A stretch of DNA of 12,119 bases from an uncultured Prevotella sp. (lineage in GTDB: Bacteria; Bacteroidota; Bacteroidia; Bacteroidales; Bacteroidaceae), in contig CAMYZK010000042.1 of NCBI GenBank assembly GCA_947303825.1, positions 1 through 12,119 on the forward strand, in the 5' to 3' direction. Positions 6,800-12,119 of this stretch are shown here, in pieces. Both the position numbers and the translations under genes were made by a program. The notes under the pieces are model-generated. The model saw only the letters and a program-made list of their open reading frames with translations, ran no database searches and was not told the DNA's origin. Within the stretch, counting starts at the first letter, position 1; the number at the start of each line of letters is the position of its first letter.

Positions 6800-7140
6800 C
6801 AAACAGGGGGAGCCCTCAGACCAACAATGCCGCTATGGGCAACACGGACATTGCGTTGCCGGGCATTGATAACGACACTCTTCACCTTACAAATAACAAG
6901 AGCGACAGTGCCGAAGAGCACAAATGTCAATGTGAGAAACTGGCAGAGCACACAGTCGTGCATCCACGATATGGTCTGTGTAAGGTGACCATGACAGCTG
7001 TGATGCACACAGTCGGCACACTGAGCCGATGCTGCCGTCTCGCTGTCTTCATGTAAATGGAGCGACGATAAGACAAGCATTGGCAGAAAGGCTGCCAGTA
7101 GCAGCCACGATGCAATATGTCGTCTGTTTTCCTGTTTCAC
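6784..7140 (-). CDS. Small Cys/His-rich membrane protein, first gene of the metal-uptake operon
   Basis: 118 residues starting at a GTG. No in-frame ATG precedes residue 21, and starting there would remove half of the first membrane segment. Segment one is about residues 10-27 (IASWLLLAAFLPMLVLSS) and segment two about 67-84. Between them lies a likely periplasmic loop with HLHEDSE, CADCVHHSCHGH (41-52) and HDCVLCQFL (61-69): five Cys and eight His (H28-H61), arranged like a metal site. The C-terminal 30 or so residues are basic and nondescript, and the last (RLVV) are encoded by the octamer repeat, so the true ancestral C-terminus may have been different. I do not recognise a named family with certainty; similar small proteins occur next to TonB-dependent receptors in Bacteroidetes. 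A role as metal sensor, chaperone or energiser accessory is inference from position and ligands. Confidence 0.75.
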   Translation of the reverse strand: MKQENRRHIASWLLLAAFLPMLVLSSLHLHEDSETAASAQCADCVHHSCHGHLTQTISWMHDCVLCQFLTLTFVLFGTVALVICKVKSVVINARQRNVRVAHSGIVGLRAPPVCRLVV

Positions 7141-7144
7141 GGCT

Positions 7145-7153
7145 GCAAAAATA
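7145..7153 (-). promoter_or_regulatory. -7 promoter element of the receptor operon
   Basis: Minus-strand TATTTTTGC fits TAnnTTTG, with an A/T-rich tract upstream (7154-7173) but no clear -33 TTTG. Only four bases separate it from the GTG start, so transcription would begin at or very near the start codon (a leaderless message). No recognisable repressor palindrome was found. Confidence 0.45.
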
Positions 7154-7259
7154 CAACTAAAAAAGAAAAAAACTCACCATTTCGCCTTAAAAATAACTTC
7201 TTTTGGCTTTTTTATGAGAAAAAGCAATGCTGAGTCGTGGCCGATAAAAAAATTTTTCG

Positions 7260-7268
7260 TATCTTTGC
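7260..7268 (+). promoter_or_regulatory. -7 promoter element of the fucosidase gene
   Basis: TATCTTTGC matches TAnnTTTG and lies 30 bases before the ATG at 7299, after an A/T-rich run. The -33 region (about 7236-7240) has no good TTTG. The leader is A/T-rich and lacks a Shine-Dalgarno sequence, as is usual in Bacteroidetes. Together with the minus-strand element at 7145-7153 it makes 7141-7298 a divergent promoter region. Confidence 0.6.
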
Positions 7269-7298
7269 GCACATTAATATTTACTAACTTAACTCAAT

Positions 7299-10200
7299 AT
7301 GAAAAAAATCCTTTTAGGCTTAATGTTGCTAGCCACAACAGCCAATGCACAGCTGGCCGACGTGACCGTCCAGACCGGCACGTATGGCAATGACTGGGAG
7401 TCGCTCAGTGCTTGGGAGTGCCCCGAATGGTTCAAGGACGCGAAGTTCGGCATCTGGGCACACTGGGGCCCGCAGTGCCAAGCCGAAGACGGCGACTGGT
7501 ATGCCCGCTTCATGTACTATGAGGGCAGCGGTCAGTATAACTATCACGTGAGCCACTTCGACAACCCGAAGGACTTCGGACTGAAAGACCTCTGCAACGC
7601 ATGGAAGGCCGACCAGTGGAACCCGCAGGAACTGGTGAGCCTCTACAAGAGCGTGGGCGCCCGCTACTTCATGGCCCTGGGCAACCACCACGACAACTTT
7701 GACAACTGGAACTCGCCCTATCAGGAGTGGAACTCGGTGAACGTGGGCCCGAAGAAAGACCTCATCAAGGGGTGGAGCGAGGCCTGTAAGGCCGAGGGCC
7801 TGCCGCTGGGCGTCAGCATTCATGCCTCACACGCCTGGACATGGCTGGAACCCTCGCAGAAGTACGATGGCAACCTGAAAAAGGCCGACGGTGCCGGCAA
7901 ATGGTGGGAAGGCCTCGACCCGCAGGAGCTCTATGCCCAGAACCACGCACACTCATCGGGCTGGGAGAACAGCGGCACCATACATAGCCAGTGGGACTGG
8001 GGCAACGGTGCCAGCCTGCCCTCACAGGCCTACAAGCAGAAGTTCCAGAACCGCGTGCTGGAGCTCATCAACGACTACGACCCCGACATGATCTACTTCG
8101 ACGACACGGCCATGCCTTTCTACGGCTGCGACGACCAGATAGGCAAGAACATACTGCAGCACTACTACAACCACAGCGCCGCCCAGCACAACGGCAAGCA
8201 GCAGGTGGTGGTGACCGGCAAGCAGCTCACTGAAGAGCAGAAGGGCTACATGCTGTGGGACGTGGAGCGCGGCATCCCCGACCGTCCGCAGGCCAACTAC
8301 TGGCAGACCTGCACCTGCATCGGCGACTGGCACTACAACCAGAACACCTATAACAACAACGGCTACAAGAGCGGCGCAACGGTCATACGTATGCTCGTCG
8401 ACGTGGTGTCGAAGAACGGCAACCTGCTGCTCAGCATCCCCGTAAAGGGCAACGGCACCATCGACGACAAGGAGCGCAAGGTGCTGGCCGACATCAAGGC
8501 CTGGATGGACATCAACAGCGAAAGCATCTACGGCACACGTACGTGGAAAACCTTCGGCGAAGGCCCGCTGGCCGAAGCCGCCAACCCCATGACAGCCCAG
8601 GGCTTCAACGAGGGACAGGCCTACTCGGCACAGGACGTGCGCTACGTGGAAAAGGAAGGAGCCGTCTATGCCACCATCATGGCCTGGCCAGCAGCTGGTG
8701 CTTTCACCTTCAAGGCCTTCTCTATCGCCGAACCCTCGTATATCGGCCAGGTTGAAAAGGTAACCCTGCTGGGAGGCGGCGACGTGGAGTTCACGCAAGA
8801 CATCAACGGACTCAACGTTCAGATTCCTGCCAAGAAGCCCAACGATATTGCACCCGTGTTCCGCATCACCTTCAGGCTCGACGACCGCACCGCCTATGAA
8901 GTGCTGCAGCAGCTCATCGAGGGGGTTGAAACCTTCATCAGCGAGGCCGCACCCAAAGCTCAAGCCTACAACACCGGCAAGCTCAGCCCTGCCAAGCTCG
9001 ACCAGCTGCGCGACGCCCTCGCCACGGCCAAGAGTGTGCCCGCCGGTTCTGCCGACGACGACTGCGTTGCAGCCCGTGAGACCCTCGCTGCCGCCTACCG
9101 CCTGTTCATCAGCGACGGCATGAACAAGGGCGGTGCCTTCAGTGGCGTCATCGAGGCCAACCTCACCACACAGTACCTCATCGAGGCCAGCGACTTCACC
9201 CGCTCGGCAGGTGGCACAAGCCGCTTCGGCAAACCAAAGAACTGGACGGTGGAGAACTTCAACATCCCCAACGGTGGCGACGGCACCAAGCAAGGCCTTG
9301 ACAAGTACTCTGGCCGCGAAGCCCTGATGCTCGGCGTGTGGAACGATGCCGGCAGCAACACCACAGGCGACCTGAGCAACGCACGCATCTACCGCAAGAT
9401 CACCCTGCCCGCTGGCAAGTACTACTTCGGAGCTGCCTATAACACCACTTACAACATCAACCCACAGGCATATATGTTTGTCAGCAAGACGCTCTGCAAC
9501 ACCGCCGACATTCCCGCTCAGAGCCTGGCCTACTACAGCATCAACAACTGCACGGGCGACCTGAGGCTGCAGGGTCTCTACTTCCAGCTCGACGAGGAGA
9601 CACAGGTATACATCGGCTTCCAGGCCAACCTGCTCAATGGCTCCAGCACCCAGGAGTTCCGCGCCGAACAGGTGGCCCTCTATGCACCCAAGGAGGCACA
9701 GGAGATGCACTCCGCCGAACATGGCTGGCAGAAGATTGACGCTCTGCCCGAAGACGTGAGCCAGCACTTCTTTGCCATCTATGAGCACGGCACTGACAAC
9801 GGGCTGGTGCTCGGCACCGGCAATAAGCAGGGCAACGCCTATCAGACCCTGTGGTACGAGTCGGACGTATACCCCGAAGTGAACAAGAACGCTCTCTTTA
9901 CCTTCGACGCTTTCAACTCCAGCAACCATTCTGGTGCGAAGTTTGACGATACCGCTGAAATGAAATGGCTCGTCATCACCTGCGCCGGCTATCCTGACAT
10001 CTGCCTACAGTCAAACGACAGCCCCAACAACTGGAACTACCGCACCGAGAATAATGGCGAAGGATGGACCGACCGCGCCTACGTCAGGGCCACTTTCGCC
10101 GCTATGCCCGACGTAACTCCGTCGGGCTACTGGAGCATCGCCAACAACAAGGGCGGCATGCTGGGCCGCTACGACGGCAGCGACGAGATTAGCGGCAACG

Positions 10201-10889
10201 CCACCGAGGAGGGCCGCTACGACATCTATGCCATCCTGCGCGGCAACTACGTAGCTGCTGTCGAGAACATCGACAAGGCATCCGAGGAGAATCCCGTCGA
10301 CATCTCCTACGTCATCACCAATGCCGATGCCACCCGCTACAACAACTTCCACGCCAAGCAACCCGTAGGCTGGACACTCTCGCAAGACGATGCCTTCGAG
10401 TGCGAGTACGCCAACTACCTGCCCGCCAAAGTGGGCAATAGCTACTTCAACAAGTGGCAGGGCAGCGGCAACCTCTCCGACCGCACCATCAGCCAGCAGC
10501 TGTCGGACCTGCCCAACGGCAAATACCGCCTCTCCGTACGCACCAGCAGCAGCGTCATCCATTCGGGAGCATCGCTCTTCGCCAATACCGAGAAGGCCGA
10601 CATGACCCAGCTGACCGACAACACCGCCAGCGTCACCACCGAGATTACCAACGGGCTGCTCACCCTCGGCGTGGAACTGAAAAACTACCAAAGCAACGAC
10701 TGTAAGTTCGACCATTTCACCCTGGAATACCTCGGCGACCCCAACGGCACCACAGGCATCAAGCCCATTGGAGACGGAAAACTGAAGCGCAGTCACTCTT
10801 CCATCTTATATGACCTCACTGGCCGCCGCGTCAGCCGTCCCGCCAAGGGATTGTATCTCGTGAATGGCAAAGTGATCGTGATTAAGTAA
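7299..10889 (+). CDS. Secreted multidomain GH29-type alpha-L-fucosidase with T9SS sorting tail
   Basis: 1196 residues; expected to release L-fucose from host or dietary glycans outside the cell. Signal peptide 1-18 (MKKILLGLMLLATTANA-Q). The GH29-like TIM barrel spans about 30-410: FGIWAHWGPQ (50-59, substrate-binding H55), ALGNHHDNFDNWNS (126-139, H130/H131), GVSIHASHAW (171-180), and DPDMIYFDDTAMP (261-273), where D268 aligns with the family nucleophile; NGNLLLSIPVKGNGTID (373-389) closes the barrel. A beta-sandwich follows (about 410-526), then a helical FIVAR-like segment (535-603), a DUF5013-like galactose-binding-fold domain (about 622-797), a region I cannot place (about 805-985), and another beta-sandwich with an LPNGKYRLSV motif (about 1000-1146). 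The tail YDLTGRRVSRPAKGLYLVNG (1171-1190) is a type A T9SS sorting domain. Codon use is strongly C-ending. No SusC/SusD genes are adjacent, so it is not in an obvious polysaccharide utilisation locus. Confidence 0.9.
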   Translation: MKKILLGLMLLATTANAQLADVTVQTGTYGNDWESLSAWECPEWFKDAKFGIWAHWGPQCQAEDGDWYARFMYYEGSGQYNYHVSHFDNPKDFGLKDLCNAWKADQWNPQELVSLYKSVGARYFMALGNHHDNFDNWNSPYQEWNSVNVGPKKDLIKGWSEACKAEGLPLGVSIHASHAWTWLEPSQKYDGNLKKADGAGKWWEGLDPQELYAQNHAHSSGWENSGTIHSQWDWGNGASLPSQAYKQKFQNRVLELINDYDPDMIYFDDTAMPFYGCDDQIGKNILQHYYNHSAAQHNGKQQVVVTGKQLTEEQKGYMLWDVERGIPDRPQANYWQTCTCIGDWHYNQNTYNNNGYKSGATVIRMLVDVVSKNGNLLLSIPVKGNGTIDDKERKVLADIKAWMDINSESIYGTRTWKTFGEGPLAEAANPMTAQGFNEGQAYSAQDVRYVEKEGAVYATIMAWPAAGAFTFKAFSIAEPSYIGQVEKVTLLGGGDVEFTQDINGLNVQIPAKKPNDIAPVFRITFRLDDRTAYEVLQQLIEGVETFISEAAPKAQAYNTGKLSPAKLDQLRDALATAKSVPAGSADDDCVAARETLAAAYRLFISDGMNKGGAFSGVIEANLTTQYLIEASDFTRSAGGTSRFGKPKNWTVENFNIPNGGDGTKQGLDKYSGREALMLGVWNDAGSNTTGDLSNARIYRKITLPAGKYYFGAAYNTTYNINPQAYMFVSKTLCNTADIPAQSLAYYSINNCTGDLRLQGLYFQLDEETQVYIGFQANLLNGSSTQEFRAEQVALYAPKEAQEMHSAEHGWQKIDALPEDVSQHFFAIYEHGTDNGLVLGTGNKQGNAYQTLWYESDVYPEVNKNALFTFDAFNSSNHSGAKFDDTAEMKWLVITCAGYPDICLQSNDSPNNWNYRTENNGEGWTDRAYVRATFAAMPDVTPSGYWSIANNKGGMLGRYDGSDEISGNATEEGRYDIYAILRGNYVAAVENIDKASEENPVDISYVITNADATRYNNFHAKQPVGWTLSQDDAFECEYANYLPAKVGNSYFNKWQGSGNLSDRTISQQLSDLPNGKYRLSVRTSSSVIHSGASLFANTEKADMTQLTDNTASVTTEITNGLLTLGVELKNYQSNDCKFDHFTLEYLGDPNGTTGIKPIGDGKLKRSHSSILYDLTGRRVSRPAKGLYLVNGKVIVIK

Positions 10890-10895
10890 GAGAAG

Positions 10896-10941
10896 AACCG
10901 AGCGAAGCTCAAGGTTGCTGGTTTGGTCGAGTCGCGACAAA
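10896..10941 (+). other. Two stem-loops between fucosidase and transporter genes
   Basis: The first stem is AACCGAGC with GCTC-AA-GGTT (10896-10916; GAA loop, two-base bulge). The second is TTT-G-GTCG with CGACAAA (10922-10941; five-base loop). Neither has a U-tract, so they may act as an mRNA processing or stabilising element, or as a weak terminator. No TAnnTTTG is visible between the genes, which leaves read-through into the transporter possible. The first stem shares the words CCGAGCGA and AAGCTC with the imperfect hairpin at 3121-3140. Confidence 0.5.
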
Positions 10942-10951
10942 CAATCAGAAT

Positions 10952-11875
10952 ATGAGCATAAAAGAGAACAAACCACTGATAGCGCATCTCTCGATGTTCG
11001 GGGCTTGCGCGTTCTGGGGACTGATGGCACCGCTGGGCAAGGACGCGATGACGCACGGCCTTGACGGACTGACGATGGTGTCGTTTCGTGTACTGGGCGG
11101 ATGTCTACTTTTCTGGCTGACATCGCTCTTCGTAAAGAAGGAATACGTGCCCCTGCGCGACAAACTGATGTTCATCGGTGCGGCTGTGTTCGGACTGGTA
11201 ACCAACCAATGCTGCTACACCATCGGCCTATCGATTACGTCGCCCATCAATGCCTCCATCGTGACCACATCGATGCCTATCTTCGCCATGATCCTAGCGG
11301 CCATCATCCTGAAGGAGCCCATCACGGGCAAGAAGGCGCTGGGCGTGCTCATGGGCTGCAGTGGTGCGCTGATACTTATACTGACATCGGCAGCACATGC
11401 CACTGACAAGGTAGGCGACATTCGCGGCGACCTGCTGTGTCTGGCGGCACAGTTCTCGTTTGCCCTCTACCTGTCGCTATTCAACAAGCTTATCCGCCGC
11501 TACTCGGTATTCACCATCAACAAGTGGATGTTTTTCTGGGCCACGCTGCTGGTCATTCCCTTCACCTCCTCGCATGTGATAGAGACAGTAAGCCAGCCTA
11601 TCCCCACGCAGACGTGGTTGGAGGCTGGCTATGTGGTGTTCTTCGGCACCTACGTGGGCTATATCCTGACGATGATTGGGCAGAAAACGCTGCGGCCTAC
11701 GGTGGTATCGGTCTACAACTACGTGCAGCCCATCGTGTCGGTCATCGTTTCTGTGCTGACAGGCATCGGCGTTCTGAAACCCACCCACGCCCTGGCCGTT
11801 ATCCTCGTGTTCAGCGGTGTTTGGTTAGTGACAAAGTCGAGGAGCCGTGCGGATATGAAGGCAGAAAAAGTTTAG
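10952..11875 (+). CDS. EamA/DMT-superfamily transporter (10 TM)
   Basis: 307-residue inner-membrane protein of the drug/metabolite transporter superfamily with two EamA repeats of about five helices each. Repeat one ends ASIVTTSMPIFAMILAAIIL, then KEPITGKKALGVLMGCSGALIL, the typical fourth/fifth-helix pattern with conserved Pro and acidic residue. Repeat two ends SVYNYVQPIVSVIVSVLTG and ALAVILVFSGVWLV. A short basic tail follows. The usual family length is about 280-310. Members export amino acids, purines or other metabolites; the substrate cannot be read here. ATG at 10952 is 62 bases after the fucosidase stop and lacks a Shine-Dalgarno site. It is followed immediately by a terminator-like hairpin. 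A functional link with the fucosidase is not evident. Confidence 0.92.
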   Translation: MSIKENKPLIAHLSMFGACAFWGLMAPLGKDAMTHGLDGLTMVSFRVLGGCLLFWLTSLFVKKEYVPLRDKLMFIGAAVFGLVTNQCCYTIGLSITSPINASIVTTSMPIFAMILAAIILKEPITGKKALGVLMGCSGALILILTSAAHATDKVGDIRGDLLCLAAQFSFALYLSLFNKLIRRYSVFTINKWMFFWATLLVIPFTSSHVIETVSQPIPTQTWLEAGYVVFFGTYVGYILTMIGQKTLRPTVVSVYNYVQPIVSVIVSVLTGIGVLKPTHALAVILVFSGVWLVTKSRSRADMKAEKV

Positions 11876-11894
11876 CCTATCGGCTGCCGATAGG
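11876..11894 (+). terminator. Hairpin immediately after the EamA stop codon
   Basis: CCTATCGG, CTG, CCGATAGG: a perfect 8-bp stem with a 3-base loop starting at the first base after TAG. The following sequence is pyrimidine-rich (CTTCCCCTTTTACC) rather than a pure T-run, so termination strength is uncertain. The perfect symmetry would also serve a converging transcript from the cas side. Confidence 0.65.
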
Positions 11895-11980
11895 TGACTT
11901 CCCCTTTTACCACGTACCTTGTTCCCCTCCCCCAACGTATTCTACCGCCAGCATCGCATTGTAATGGCATACTTTTTATT

Positions 11981-12012
11981 GTTTCAATCCACGCCCCCGC
12001 AGGGGGGGCGAC
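11981..12012 (-). CRISPR. Solitary type I-C CRISPR repeat
   Basis: A 32-bp unit, on the plus strand beginning GTTTCAATCCACGCCCCC and ending GGGGGGGCGAC. Read on the minus strand it starts GTCGCCCC and ends GTGGATTGAAAC, the hallmark ends and length of type I-C repeats. The internal stem is CGCCCCC (11992-11998) with GGGGGCG (12004-12010). No second copy lies within 100 bases on either side, so there is no array in the window. It points the same way as the adjacent cas1 fragment, as expected for an array downstream of cas1-cas2. The 86 bases between it and the EamA hairpin hold nothing I can identify; they could include old trailer or spacer DNA. Confidence 0.85.
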
Positions 12013-12119
12013 TCATTTCTTTCGCATGGTATTCTTCCTTGTCAACGGAGACTACCACATTCAGCCCATCTTTAGAAAGATAGGCTTCGGGAGTGGTGAT
12101 ATAGAGTGTGTTAAGCAGT
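11984..12119 (-). pseudogene. cas1: 5' fragment of cas1 (type I-C), truncated and fused to the CRISPR repeat
   Basis: The frame enters from beyond the right edge and reads LLNTLYITTPEAYLSKDG, then LNVVVSVDKEE, the characteristic N-terminus of type I-C Cas1, the integrase subunit that inserts new spacers. The family start (usually MKK) would lie two or three codons outside the window. After DKEE the expected core (IPLHNLEGI and onward, with the catalytic Glu/His/Asp) is missing. Instead there are about 19 bases of unrelated sequence (YHAKEM) and then the CRISPR repeat, which is read as SRPPCGGVD and ends at the TGA in GGATTGAAAC (11986-11984). The product would be a peptide of about 48 residues with no active site. 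Most likely a deletion removed the rest of cas1, cas2, the leader and the array. Other cas genes may remain to the right. Confidence 0.8.

Noticed and set aside
8022..9929. 635-codon open frame on the minus strand
   Set aside because: Antisense to the fucosidase; explained by that gene's strong preference for C-ending codons, which removes stops from the opposite strand.
11895..11980. A second, degenerate CRISPR repeat left of the solitary one
   Set aside because: The stretch has C-rich words but none of the conserved ends (GTTTCAAT or GCGAC) at the spacing expected for a repeat-spacer unit.

Overview
The window looks like chromosomal DNA from a Bacteroidales bacterium, most likely a gut Prevotella/Segatella-type species. 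The grounds are the Bacteroidetes -7 promoter element (TAnnTTTG) ahead of several genes, AT-rich leaders without Shine-Dalgarno sites, a lipoprotein with an acidic run after its acylated Cys, a DUF5013-like domain and a type IX secretion (T9SS) C-terminal sorting tail on a large glycosidase, and a dapB-lepB pair typical of the phylum. The genus is an inference; no rRNA or other marker is present.

Layout. Positions 1-2290 (minus strand) hold a dapB-lepB operon with a good promoter; lepB runs off the left edge and its visible C-terminal part departs from the family just after the GDNR box. Positions 2406-2967 (minus) hold a single LOG-family gene with its own promoter. About 1 kb of gene-free DNA follows (2971-3988). 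It is packed with repeats: a 54-bp-period direct duplication, a 273-bp nested inverted-repeat element with 23-bp perfect outer arms, a 9-bp tandem triplet and a GC-rich palindrome.

Positions 3989-7153 (minus) hold a three-gene operon: a small Cys/His-rich membrane protein, a TonB-dependent outer-membrane receptor without a carboxypeptidase-like extension, and a His/Asp-rich DUF4625-like lipoprotein. I infer that it serves transition-metal acquisition, possibly zinc. Both gene junctions in this operon contain short tandem repeats (8-bp and 7-bp units) that overlap the stop codon of the upstream gene.

Positions 7260-10889 (plus) hold a 1196-residue secreted GH29-type alpha-L-fucosidase with accessory domains and a T9SS tail. 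An EamA/DMT transporter follows (10952-11875) and ends at a strong hairpin.

The right end (11981-12119, minus) holds the most notable object. A solitary 32-bp repeat of the type I-C CRISPR kind is joined directly to the N-terminal part of a cas1 gene entering from beyond the window. The cas1 reading frame breaks off after about 30 recognisable residues and ends at a TGA inside the CRISPR repeat. This looks like the scar of a deletion that removed the rest of cas1, cas2, the leader and the array.
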